A DNA stretch of 64,000 nt from Autumnicola tepida (GTDB taxonomy: Bacteria > Bacteroidota > Bacteroidia > Flavobacteriales > Flavobacteriaceae). The stretch is taken from contig NZ_JAVRHQ010000015.1 of the NCBI RefSeq assembly GCF_031846485.1, forward strand, positions 42,475-106,474, read 5' to 3'. Position 1 is the stretch's first letter. Every line of letters begins with the position of its first letter. The notes under the pieces were generated by a model. The model was not told the DNA's origin, did not search any database, and saw nothing but the letters and a program-made list of their open reading frames with translations. A program made the translations under genes and the position numbers. Positions 1-8,632 of this stretch are shown in pieces.

Positions 1-1213
1 GGATAATGTCTTTTTTGATATCTGAAGCCGCATTACGCTCTTCATAATCTTCCATATTAAAGTAAAATTTTGGCAGATTAATTATTCCATATTTCTTACC
101 GTCTTTTTCCACCATAGAGGTTTTAGCGTACGTTTCTTCAATTTCCACCACATCCCGGGTTATGGTTACCTCTTCAATATTTCCCATCAGTTTCTTACGG
201 ACAGTAAGAGTAACCTGCGTTCCTTTTGGGCCTTTAATTAAATCAACCGCATCGTTAAGCCTCATGCCCACAATGCTCACGGCATCATCTTCATCTTCCT
301 GTTTTACCTTCAGAATTTCATCTCCTTCATCCAGTTCTTCACTTCTCCAGGCCGGACCGCCGGAAATTACTTCAGTAATGGTGATGTTATCGCTTTTTTT
401 CTGAAGCCTCGCTCCAATCCCTTCCAGCTTACCAGACATGGCAATATCGAAACGATCCTTGTCCTGTGGCGCAAAATAGAAGGTATGTGGATCAAATTCT
501 TCCACAATAGAATTGATGTAAACCGAAAAATAATCTTCTCTTTCCAGATCATCGGTAAAATCGTAATATTCATCCAATGTTCCCAAAGTTGTTTCTCTGG
601 CTTGTTTTTCAAGTTCTGTATCAGATTTGATCTCGTAATCAGGATCATTATCTTTTTTAGCTTCTTCCTGGTCTTTCAGGTCACGGTATGTTACCAAAGT
701 AGAGAACTTGAGCTGCTTTCTCCAACGCTCCTTCATTTCTTCTTTGGAAGACACATAATCCAGGTCGTCATAATCTGTATTAATACTTTCTTTTTTGCTG
801 AAATCAAAAGGCTCTGCAAGCAAATCCTTGTACATCGCCCTGGTCTCTTCCATTCGTTTGTTTAGGGTAGAATAAGCAAGGTCAAAAAATTCTATCTCCT
901 TGTTCTGGATCTGGTCATCGATCTTATCCTTGTATTTACTGAATTTTTCTACATCGCTGGCATAAAGAAACCGCTTGGACGGATCCAGGGCTTCCAAAAA
1001 ATCTCCATAAACATTGGCAGAAAATTCGTCGTTAATTTCTTTTGCATCATAATGCCCCTGGTTAAGGACATAAGTAATTAGATCTATTAAAAGCTTATCT
1101 TTATTTGGATCTTCAAACTTTTTGGTCGTAAAACTACATGCCGATGCCGCCATCACCATCAGCATTATTAGTATTTTAAAATTTCTTTTCATAAACTTCA
1201 TAAGTTTCATCAT
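1..1213 (-). CDS. prc: Carboxy-terminal processing (tail-specific) protease, N-terminal part
   Basis: Periplasmic tail-specific serine protease of the Prc/S41 type, which degrades proteins from their C-termini. About 404 codons are in the window; the gene runs off its left edge, so the catalytic Ser/Lys region is not seen. Visible are a signal peptide with a possible lipobox (MAASAC), a long N-terminal TSP domain, and a PDZ domain starting near GKLEGIGARLQ and continuing through VISGGPAW. Four in-frame ATGs are closely stacked (1213, 1210, 1201, 1192); 1192 gives the most compact signal peptide. Family assignment is from known architecture; the start is uncertain. Confidence 0.85.
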   Translation of the reverse strand, partial: MMKLMKFMKRNFKILIMLMVMAASACSFTTKKFEDPNKDKLLIDLITYVLNQGHYDAKEINDEFSANVYGDFLEALDPSKRFLYASDVEKFSKYKDKIDDQIQNKEIEFFDLAYSTLNKRMEETRAMYKDLLAEPFDFSKKESINTDYDDLDYVSSKEEMKERWRKQLKFSTLVTYRDLKDQEEAKKDNDPDYEIKSDTELEKQARETTLGTLDEYYDFTDDLEREDYFSVYINSIVEEFDPHTFYFAPQDKDRFDIAMSGKLEGIGARLQKKSDNITITEVISGGPAWRSEELDEGDEILKVKQEDEDDAVSIVGMRLNDAVDLIKGPKGTQVTLTVRKKLMGNIEEVTITRDVVEIEETYAKTSMVEKDGKKYGIINLPKFYFNMEDYEERNAASDIKKDII

Positions 1214-1337
1214 TATTCTTCTCCCAAATACATTAAAAATTATGCCAACCTTGGAGAGGCACTGCATTTTTTGTTAAAGCACTAAGATAAGCTTTCCTTC
1301 GGAAATTACTATTTTAGCCCGTGTAAAATAATTTGAT

Positions 1338-2120
1338 ATGCCGAAAGAAAAACCCCTGATCCTGGTAACCAATGATGATGGCATCACAGCACCCGGAATC
1401 AGGGCACTGCTGGAAGTAATGAAAGAGTTGGGCGAGGTGGTAATTGTGGCCCCCGACAGCCCGCAAAGCGGAATGGGACATGCCATTACCATTAGCGACA
1501 CTCTTTTCTGTGAGCCGGTAACCATCAAAAAGAATTATAAACACAAAGAATACAGTTGTTCTGGCACCCCGGCCGATTGTGTAAAAATTGCCACCCAGGA
1601 AATTCTGCACCGCAAGCCAGATCTTTGTGTTAGCGGGATAAACCACGGCTCCAATTCTTCTATAAATGTAATTTATTCCGGGACTATGAGTGCCGCAGTA
1701 GAAGCGGGAATAGAAGGAATACCGGCTATAGGTTTTTCACTGCTGGACTATTCCCTTACTGCCGACTTTGAGCCTTCTAAAAAATACGTCAAGAAAATCA
1801 CCCAGGATGTACTGAAAAACGGGCTTCCAAAAGGCGTGGTTCTTAATGTAAATTTACCAAAGTTACCGGCATCTAAAATTAAGGGCATAAAAGTTTGCCG
1901 GCAGGCAAATGCCCACTGGGAAGAAGAGTTCGACAAAAGAACAAATCCCCAGGGACGGGACTATTTTTGGCTTACCGGTAAATTTGTAAATAAAGATGAA
2001 GGTGAGGATACCGACGAATGGGCTTTGAAAAACGGCTATGTTTCGGTAGTACCGGTACAATTTGACCTTACCGCCCATCAGTTTATCAGGGAGTTAAACA
2101 GTAGGGGCCTAAATGAATAA
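1338..2120 (+). CDS. surE: 5'/3'-nucleotidase SurE
   Basis: Metal-dependent nucleoside monophosphate phosphatase of the SurE family (260 aa, a normal length). The N-terminal motif LVTNDDGITAPGI carries the metal-binding Asp13-Asp14. Ser44 in PQSGMGHA and Asn102 in SGINHGSN fit the other two metal ligands. It is followed, with an 8-bp overlap, by a small membrane protein gene and then lpxB on the same strand, suggesting one transcription unit. The upstream gene is divergent, with the start regions about 125 bp apart. Confidence 0.95.
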   Translation: MPKEKPLILVTNDDGITAPGIRALLEVMKELGEVVIVAPDSPQSGMGHAITISDTLFCEPVTIKKNYKHKEYSCSGTPADCVKIATQEILHRKPDLCVSGINHGSNSSINVIYSGTMSAAVEAGIEGIPAIGFSLLDYSLTADFEPSKKYVKKITQDVLKNGLPKGVVLNVNLPKLPASKIKGIKVCRQANAHWEEEFDKRTNPQGRDYFWLTGKFVNKDEGEDTDEWALKNGYVSVVPVQFDLTAHQFIRELNSRGLNE

Positions 2121-2397
2121 GCAGGATGTTTTTATAGGATTTTTAGTAGGAATTGCAGCCAATATTTCTGGCATCTTCCTCTACATTTCCATATTTTCAG
2201 AGTTAAATATAGATGACACCCTGCAGGATGCGGTGAAGAATGGCTACCTGGGTAAACTTATAGCGTTGGGCGGGATTTTGAATTTTATACCATTTTTTGT
2301 TTTTCTGAAGAAAAAAGAAAACTCACATGCCAGGGGAGTTTTAATGGCCACAATTGTAGCGGCAGTAGCCGTTGGCATCTATAAAGTCCTGGGTTAA
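2113..2397 (+). CDS. Small integral membrane protein
   Basis: A 94-residue protein whose start overlaps the end of surE, indicating translational coupling. It has three hydrophobic stretches: residues about 7-28, about 46-64 after LGKLIALGG, and a C-terminal one about 75-93. A charged KKKENSHARG loop lies between the second and third. Proteins of this kind are commonly found between surE and lpxB in flavobacteria, which is established context; no function is known to me. Confidence 0.75.
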   Translation: MNKQDVFIGFLVGIAANISGIFLYISIFSELNIDDTLQDAVKNGYLGKLIALGGILNFIPFFVFLKKKENSHARGVLMATIVAAVAVGIYKVLG

Positions 2398-2415
2398 AAA
2401 CAAAACTTCTACAGT

Positions 2416-3540
2416 TTGAAATATTATATTATTGCAGGAGAAGCTTCGGGAGACCTTCACGCCTCCAACCTTATGAAGGCCTTGAAGAAGACGGACGAAA
2501 ATGCCCAATTTCGCTACTGGGGCGGCGACCTTATGCAGCAACAGGGAGGCGAGCTGGTAAAACATTACCGCAACCTGGCCTTTATGGGCTTTGTGGAAGT
2601 CCTGCTTAACCTGCGTACCATCCTCAATAATATTTCATTTTGTAAAAAAGACATCCTTTCCTTCCGGCCAGACATTCTTATTTTTGTAGACTATCCCGGC
2701 TTTAACCTTCGTATCGCCAAATGGGCGAAAAAGGAAGGTATTCCCACGCATTTTTATATCTCGCCTCAAATTTGGGCCTGGAAAGAAAACAGGATTAAAG
2801 ATATAAAGCGGAATATTGATAAAATGTATGTTATTCTGCCTTTTGAGAAAGAATTTTATCAAGATAAACACCAGTTTCCGGTCCATTTTGTAGGGCATCC
2901 GCTTATTGATGCCATCGCAGAAAAGAGACAAATTCCCACTGAAGATTTTAAAAAAGAATTCAGCCTGGACCAAAGGCCCATAATTGCGCTTTTACCCGGA
3001 TCCCGAAAACAGGAAATTTCAAAAATGCTGGAAATAATGTTGAGCATTGTTGAAAATTATAAAGACTATCAATTTATAATTGCCGGCGCTCCAAGCCAGG
3101 AAAGGGAATTCTACCAGCAGTTCATTAAAAAAAGCAATGTACACCTGGTGATGAACCGCACTTACGATTTGTTGAGCCATGCCACCGCCGCGCTGGTAAC
3201 CTCCGGAACGGCAACTTTAGAAACCGCACTTTTTAAAGTTCCTGAAGTGGTGTGCTACAAAGGCAGCTTTATTTCCTATCATATCGCTAAACGCATCATC
3301 AATTTAGATTATATTTCGCTGGTAAACCTCATCATGAAACGCGAGGTAGTGACAGAATTAATCCAGAACGACTTTAACAAAAAGAAACTAATTATTGAGC
3401 TGGATAAAATTCTTGATGATAAGCACCGGGAAAAAATGTTTGAGGATTATTATCTTTTGGAGCAGAAATTAGGCGGCACCGGTGCCAGCAAGAAAACAGC
3501 TGAACTTATTTATGAAAGCATCCACAAACCCAAGGATTGA
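2416..3540 (+). CDS. lpxB: Lipid-A-disaccharide synthase
   Basis: Glycosyltransferase (GT19) that joins lipid X and UDP-2,3-diacylglucosamine into the lipid A disaccharide at the inner membrane. The N-terminus YYIIAGEASGDLHASNL is the family signature; IWAWKENRIKDIKR, VGHPLID and LLPGSRKQEI are also typical. The length of 374 aa is normal. The start is a TTG at 2416, because no ATG gives the conserved N-terminus. It follows surE and the small membrane protein, and its last codons overlap the reading frame of the next lipoprotein gene. Confidence 0.95.
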   Translation: MKYYIIAGEASGDLHASNLMKALKKTDENAQFRYWGGDLMQQQGGELVKHYRNLAFMGFVEVLLNLRTILNNISFCKKDILSFRPDILIFVDYPGFNLRIAKWAKKEGIPTHFYISPQIWAWKENRIKDIKRNIDKMYVILPFEKEFYQDKHQFPVHFVGHPLIDAIAEKRQIPTEDFKKEFSLDQRPIIALLPGSRKQEISKMLEIMLSIVENYKDYQFIIAGAPSQEREFYQQFIKKSNVHLVMNRTYDLLSHATAALVTSGTATLETALFKVPEVVCYKGSFISYHIAKRIINLDYISLVNLIMKREVVTELIQNDFNKKKLIIELDKILDDKHREKMFEDYYLLEQKLGGTGASKKTAELIYESIHKPKD

Positions 3541-4120
3541 ACACCATTTTTTTCTAATCCATAATTTCTTTCCCAGGCCTTTTTTTAGCCCAAAGCTGCT
3601 AAATATATGCGCCTTTATTCTTTTTGCGATGCTGATTTCTTCCTGCGGCTCTTCAAAGTCCAGGGTATCAAGCCAGAGAAAAACAGTTTCTTCAGAAAAA
3701 AAGTTTAAAACCAATCCAGAGCTTAAACCTGAAGATAAAAGGGTTTATAAGGTAATTTCCAACGCGAAGAAATTTAAAGGCACCCGTTACAAATACGGTG
3801 GCACCACAAAAAGAGGAATGGACTGCTCCGGGCTTATTTATGTAGCCTACCTGGAGGAGGATATTCCGTTGCCGCGTACTTCCCGTGCGATGTCCCTGCA
3901 GGGAAAAAGACTTTATCTTGAAGAAGTTACCGCGGGGGACCTGCTCTTTTTTGAAACCAATAAAAACAAAAAAGTGATTAACCACGTGGGACTGGTAATT
4001 GAAGTATTGCCAGATGAAGTTATTTTTATCCATTCTACCACTTCCAGGGGTGTAATAATTTCTTCGCTTTCAGAAACTTACTGGCATAATAATTTCGTGA
4101 TGGCGAGGCGGATAATATGA
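3512..4120 (+). CDS. NlpC/P60-family lipoprotein
   Basis: Envelope cysteine peptidase of the NlpC/P60 type, which cleaves D-Glu-diaminopimelate bonds in wall peptides. The catalytic Cys lies in MDCSGLIYVAY, the His in NHVGLVIE and a third polar residue near FIHSTT. A hydrophobic segment ending in LISSCGSS is a lipobox, so the mature protein is probably lipid-anchored. The start is uncertain: 3482 and 3512 are in-frame ATGs that overlap lpxB, and both leave a long N-terminal region before the lipobox. A later non-ATG start is possible. Confidence 0.85.
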   Translation: MKASTNPRIEHHFFLIHNFFPRPFFSPKLLNICAFILFAMLISSCGSSKSRVSSQRKTVSSEKKFKTNPELKPEDKRVYKVISNAKKFKGTRYKYGGTTKRGMDCSGLIYVAYLEEDIPLPRTSRAMSLQGKRLYLEEVTAGDLLFFETNKNKKVINHVGLVIEVLPDEVIFIHSTTSRGVIISSLSETYWHNNFVMARRII

Positions 4121-4202
4121 TTTTTACTTATATTCAGCAGTAAATTCTACTGCTATAAAACTTCTTAATTTCACTTTAATCAAGCTGTGCCTGTTTTTTA
4201 CA

Positions 4203-6212
4203 GTGGGAATAATTACAGCTTTTTACCTTTCCCCGGGCAAAGAATTTTTGACTTTTACGGCGGGAGCGGGATTCCTGGTTTTTCTAACTGCATTCTTCCG
4301 GGCTCAAAAGAATCTTTTTCAGGATGCCTTCTTCGGAATAGTGGCCTGCGGATTATTCTTCATAATAGGAATGGGCACGGTTTTTCTTCATTCCTCTGAA
4401 ACTCAAGCCAATCATTATTTAAATACTGCTGAAGCCGAAGACACACCGGAATTACTTGAAATAAAAATAGATGAAGAGTTAAAACCAGGATTATATGCAG
4501 AAAAATATATTGGAAAGGTATTGGCCGGCTATGATTCGCTTAACAAGCAGTTACCCCGGAACATAAGTGGAAAACTGCTCTTGAATATTCAGAAGGATTC
4601 TGTATCTCATTTGCACATTGGTGACCATATTCTAGTGCCCTACCGGCTCTCTCCATTCTCGAAACCTCTAAATCCTTACCTATTTGACTACGGGAATTAC
4701 ATGAAGCAGTTAGGTGTAGAGAAACAGCTAAATCTTTCCGCAGAGGAATTTATTATCTTAAAAAGGGGAAAAACCGGTATAAAAACGTTTGCGGCGAGGC
4801 TAAGAGAAAAAAGTATAAAACGCCTGAGAAATTATTCCTTTTCAGCAGAAGAAATAGCAGTTATACAGGCGCTCATCCTGGGAAACCGCAGGAATATTTC
4901 CGCCGAAACCTATAAGAGTTATGCCGCTTCAGGAGCAGTTCATATACTCGCCGTTTCGGGATTACACGTAGGCATCATCCTGTTACTTCTAAACTGGCTC
5001 TTGAAACCATTGGAAATGTTGCCCAGGGGAAAATTTTTAAAATTGCTGATTAGCCTGCTTGGCCTTTGGAGCTATGCTCTTGTTGCCGGTTTATCCCCAT
5101 CGGTAATAAGAGCGGTAAGCATGTTCTCTTTTTTAGCGATTGGAATGCAGATTAACAGGAGGACCAGCACCATGAATACTCTATTTATGTCCCTGCTGGT
5201 ATTACTACTAATAAATCCTTTTTATATTTTGCAGGTAGGCTTTCAGCTAAGTTACCTGGCGGTTTTTGCCATTATTGCCATCCAGCCTAAATTATACGCT
5301 CTATTTCAGCCTAAAAGCGGACTGGCAGATTATTTTTGGAAGATCCTTAGCGTGAGTATAGCGGCCCAAATTGGAGTGCTGCCTTTAAGCCTGTTTTACT
5401 TTCACCAGTTCCCTGGATTATTCTTTATAACCAACCTGGTAATACTCCCTTTTTTAAGTATCATATTAGCCGGCGGAATTCTTATAGTTTTGCTGGCGCT
5501 CCTTGATATTTTGCCTGAAGTCTTCGCTAAATTCTATGGTTCCTGTATTTCATTAATGAACAATTTGGTCGATTATATTGCGGGGAAAGAGAGCTTCCTG
5601 TTTAGCGACATTTATTTCACCAAACCCATGGCCATAGTGGCATATCTGATCATTGTTACAGGCATTCTGCTTATTTACAACCAAAGGCCGAGAAATGTTT
5701 ACCTGTTGCTCTCAGGAATTATAATTATTCAGCTTCTGCTTATACATGAAAACCTGGGAAATCAAACTTCAGAAATTATTATTTTTCATAAAAACAGGAC
5801 TACGATGCTTGGGTTAAAAGATGCAAACCATCTTCAGGTCCTGAGTACAGATTCCCTTACCCCTGCTCAGGATCTTTTTTTAAAGGAATACCTGCGGAAC
5901 GAAAGTATCGAAGAGTTGGAATATACTAACCTGAAAAACATTTACGCTGTACAGGGAAAGCGATTGCTGATTATTGACAGCACAGGAATTTACGATTTAC
6001 CGGATCTCCACCCCAATATTGTATTGCTAAGCCATTCCCCGCGAATAAATTTAGACAGACTTTTGAATAAATTGAACCCAGAAATTATTATTGCAGACGG
6101 CAGCAACTTTAAAACTTATGTGCAAAGGTGGAAAAGAAGTGCCGAAGACAAAAAAATCCCTTTCCACTATACCGGTGAAAAGGGAGCTTTTCAATTAAAA
6201 GATTCCGATTAG
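4203..6212 (+). CDS. comEC: ComEC/Rec2-type DNA uptake channel
   Basis: Polytopic inner-membrane channel for single-stranded DNA import during transformation. The competence domain is seen at VHILAVSGLHVGI, followed by many membrane segments. The C-terminal part resembles a degenerate metallo-beta-lactamase domain without a metal motif, as is common in Bacteroidota. The only usable start is a GTG at 4203. The same frame stays open upstream and reads ATA AAA CTT CTT AAT at 4155, where homologues would be expected to begin MKLLNF, so a changed start codon is possible. It ends about 20 bp before the convergent thioredoxin-like gene. Confidence 0.88.
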   Translation: MGIITAFYLSPGKEFLTFTAGAGFLVFLTAFFRAQKNLFQDAFFGIVACGLFFIIGMGTVFLHSSETQANHYLNTAEAEDTPELLEIKIDEELKPGLYAEKYIGKVLAGYDSLNKQLPRNISGKLLLNIQKDSVSHLHIGDHILVPYRLSPFSKPLNPYLFDYGNYMKQLGVEKQLNLSAEEFIILKRGKTGIKTFAARLREKSIKRLRNYSFSAEEIAVIQALILGNRRNISAETYKSYAASGAVHILAVSGLHVGIILLLLNWLLKPLEMLPRGKFLKLLISLLGLWSYALVAGLSPSVIRAVSMFSFLAIGMQINRRTSTMNTLFMSLLVLLLINPFYILQVGFQLSYLAVFAIIAIQPKLYALFQPKSGLADYFWKILSVSIAAQIGVLPLSLFYFHQFPGLFFITNLVILPFLSIILAGGILIVLLALLDILPEVFAKFYGSCISLMNNLVDYIAGKESFLFSDIYFTKPMAIVAYLIIVTGILLIYNQRPRNVYLLLSGIIIIQLLLIHENLGNQTSEIIIFHKNRTTMLGLKDANHLQVLSTDSLTPAQDLFLKEYLRNESIEELEYTNLKNIYAVQGKRLLIIDSTGIYDLPDLHPNIVLLSHSPRINLDRLLNKLNPEIIIADGSNFKTYVQRWKRSAEDKKIPFHYTGEKGAFQLKDSD

Positions 6213-6233
6213 GAAACCTTTCTTCATTAACAC

Positions 6234-6776
6234 TTAATTTTTAAATTTCCCGACGAAGTTTTCGCGGTATTCAGAAAAAGCCGCCTGGCTCGTAAGCTTC
6301 TTATGATCGTCATTAGCGAACATTTTCAGGAATATCTCCAGTTGTTCCGGGGTTCTGTATCCTACAATAGGAGCAATTAAATCCCCATCTTCAGCAAAAA
6401 ACACGATAGTCGGATATCCCGAAATCCTCATGGCACTTGCAAACTGATGTGTGCCATTTCTCCCTGTGCGCGAGGCATCGTAATTAGGATTAGTAAAGGT
6501 CATATCCTTATATTCAATTTTTTCAGGCCCTTCCGCATTAAATTTTACCGCGTAATAATGCTCATTTACATATTTTACTACGTCCTTATTAGCAAAGGTA
6601 TTCCTGTCCAGTAACTTACATGGGCCACACCATGTGGTATAGGCATCCATGAAGATTTTTTTCGGGTGCTTCTTTTGAGCTTTAAGGGCTTCATTCATGG
6701 TCATCCATTTGATTTCCTGCGCCTGCACCATCCCTGCAGAGAGCAGCATCAAAAAAGCAATTATCCTAAACTTCAT
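6234..6776 (-). CDS. Secreted thioredoxin-family protein
   Basis: Exported thiol-disulfide protein. The start at 6776 gives a clean signal peptide (MKFRIIAFLMLLSAGMVQAQ); an upstream ATG at 6800 would add eight unlikely residues. The redox motif WCGPC lies in TTWCGPCKLLD, and SGYPTIVFF carries the cis-proline of the thioredoxin fold. It probably acts in the periplasm on cysteine pairs of envelope proteins. It stands alone, convergent with comEC and upstream of no obvious partner. Confidence 0.88.
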   Translation of the reverse strand: MKFRIIAFLMLLSAGMVQAQEIKWMTMNEALKAQKKHPKKIFMDAYTTWCGPCKLLDRNTFANKDVVKYVNEHYYAVKFNAEGPEKIEYKDMTFTNPNYDASRTGRNGTHQFASAMRISGYPTIVFFAEDGDLIAPIVGYRTPEQLEIFLKMFANDDHKKLTSQAAFSEYRENFVGKFKN

Positions 6777-6844
6777 AAATTTTTTCCTCTCTAAAATCAA
6801 AAAGTATTCCTAAAATAATAACGTAGCCACAGGCGATTTATTAT

Positions 6845-8632
6845 TTATTTAATGCCATGCATTAGCCTCTTTAAAACCGGATTCAACACAGCCACTAAAA
6901 TACCACCAGCAACAGGCACAATGGTAAATATCAAAAAGAAGGTGGAAAGATCATATTCCTGTGTAACCTCTTCAATCATCCCTCCAAGAGAGCCGGCAAG
7001 TTTATTACCTATGGCAATGGCCAGGTACCACATCCCAAACATAAAGGCGATCATACGTGCCGGCACCAGCTTACTTACATAAGAAAGCCCCAGCGGCGAA
7101 AGACAAAGTTCTCCAAGGGTATGTAAAAGATAAGCCAGGATAAGCCAAATCATACTTACTTTGGCGCCTTCGGCGATTCCGCTGGACCCCCATGCAAGAA
7201 GTCCGAAGCCAAGTCCTAGTAATACCAGACCAAAGCAATACTTAAAAGCCGCCGAAGGATTGTATTTACTTTCCCACCATTTTGAAAAGAACGAAGCAAA
7301 AACTATGATGAAAAAAGAGTTGAGAATACTAAACCAGGAAACGGTTATTTCTGTGGTTTCTGCCGTAAACTCCCTTACAAGCATCCAGATTACCAGTCCC
7401 CAGATTCCGGCGAAACATAATCCCAGAACCAGATTTGAACCAGGTATCCTGCCAAAAGTCTGCTTCCACAGCAGGGATAATACCCATGTAATTATTGCCA
7501 GCGGCACTACTGTTAATATAGCATTCACCACATTAAAAATACTGGCAGCACTGCCTTCTAACACCCTGTCTACATTATCCCTCGCAAAAATAATAAGGGA
7601 AGAAGCTCCCTGTTCAAAAGCCATAAAAAAGAAGACCGTAAAGAATGCGAATATAATTACCGCTATTAAACGGTCCCGTACGATTTTAGTATACCTCGAG
7701 ATCCGGGAAATTACAAGGACAAGAAAAAGAGCAAGTCCTATTAATGCCATTCCAATTGGGCCGGAAAAAGGTTCTCCCCGAAAATCGAACGGCATAACCA
7801 CCGGAAAAAGGTTAATATCGGCAATCCTGGAAAGCGGATCATTTATAAGATAAATAAAACCAATCGCCGCCGAAGCCACCACCAAAATTTTATCAAAAAG
7901 CGTAAAGGGATTTGTTTTATGGGAAACTCCCTTGCTTTCCTCCTCTTGTTTGTGTTTTTCTTCCAGTTCCTTGTCTGGCACACCCCCTACTTTTCCAAAA
8001 AGCGGCTTTGCAAGCCAAAACTGAAGGGTACCCAATAACATGAAAATTCCGGCCAGACCAAAACCCCAGCTCCAGCCTATTTTTTCGGCTAAATATCCGC
8101 ACAACATCATTCCAAAGAAAGCACCGGCATTAACACCCATGTAGAAAATGGTATATGCACCATCCTTTTTATCGGGCTTTCCTTCATACATTTCAGAAAT
8201 AATAGAGGTGATGTTCGGCTTAAAAAAACCTGTACCAATAACCAGCAGTGCAAGGCCGAAGTAAAGTGAGAATTCCGTTTCCACCGCCATAAAGGCATGC
8301 CCCAAAGTCATAACCCCCGCCCCGATAATCACGGCACGGCGATAACCTGTAAATTTATCGGCAATAAGGCCACCTAAAATGGGTGTGAGATAAAGGAGGC
8401 CGGCGTAAGTTCCAAATAAAGCGCCGGCATTCTCGGCAGACCAGCCCCAGCCGGGGTTATCAACTCCCACAATGGCCATAGTGAGAAAATTCACCAGCAG
8501 CACCCGCATTCCGTAGAAAGAGAAACGCTCCCACATTTCAGTAAAAAAGAGAACAAAAAGCCCTGCGGGATGTCCCAGGACCTTGCTCTTAAAAAAATCT
8601 TCGTTAGCGTTTACGGTGTTTGTCATCTCCAT
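6845..8632 (-). CDS. POT-family peptide transporter (copy 1)
   Basis: Proton-coupled oligopeptide transporter of the POT/PTR2 family in the inner membrane (595 aa). Signatures are EMWERFSFYGMR in the first membrane helix and YTIFYMGVNAGAFFG near the fifth. About 14 membrane segments are visible. Its start overlaps the end of the upstream transporter gene by 29 bp, so the two paralogues are co-transcribed. Together with the S9 dipeptidyl peptidase just upstream they form a peptide-use unit: di- and tripeptides released in the periplasm are taken up here. Confidence 0.93.
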   Translation of the reverse strand: MEMTNTVNANEDFFKSKVLGHPAGLFVLFFTEMWERFSFYGMRVLLVNFLTMAIVGVDNPGWGWSAENAGALFGTYAGLLYLTPILGGLIADKFTGYRRAVIIGAGVMTLGHAFMAVETEFSLYFGLALLVIGTGFFKPNITSIISEMYEGKPDKKDGAYTIFYMGVNAGAFFGMMLCGYLAEKIGWSWGFGLAGIFMLLGTLQFWLAKPLFGKVGGVPDKELEEKHKQEEESKGVSHKTNPFTLFDKILVVASAAIGFIYLINDPLSRIADINLFPVVMPFDFRGEPFSGPIGMALIGLALFLVLVISRISRYTKIVRDRLIAVIIFAFFTVFFFMAFEQGASSLIIFARDNVDRVLEGSAASIFNVVNAILTVVPLAIITWVLSLLWKQTFGRIPGSNLVLGLCFAGIWGLVIWMLVREFTAETTEITVSWFSILNSFFIIVFASFFSKWWESKYNPSAAFKYCFGLVLLGLGFGLLAWGSSGIAEGAKVSMIWLILAYLLHTLGELCLSPLGLSYVSKLVPARMIAFMFGMWYLAIAIGNKLAGSLGGMIEEVTQEYDLSTFFLIFTIVPVAGGILVAVLNPVLKRLMHGIK

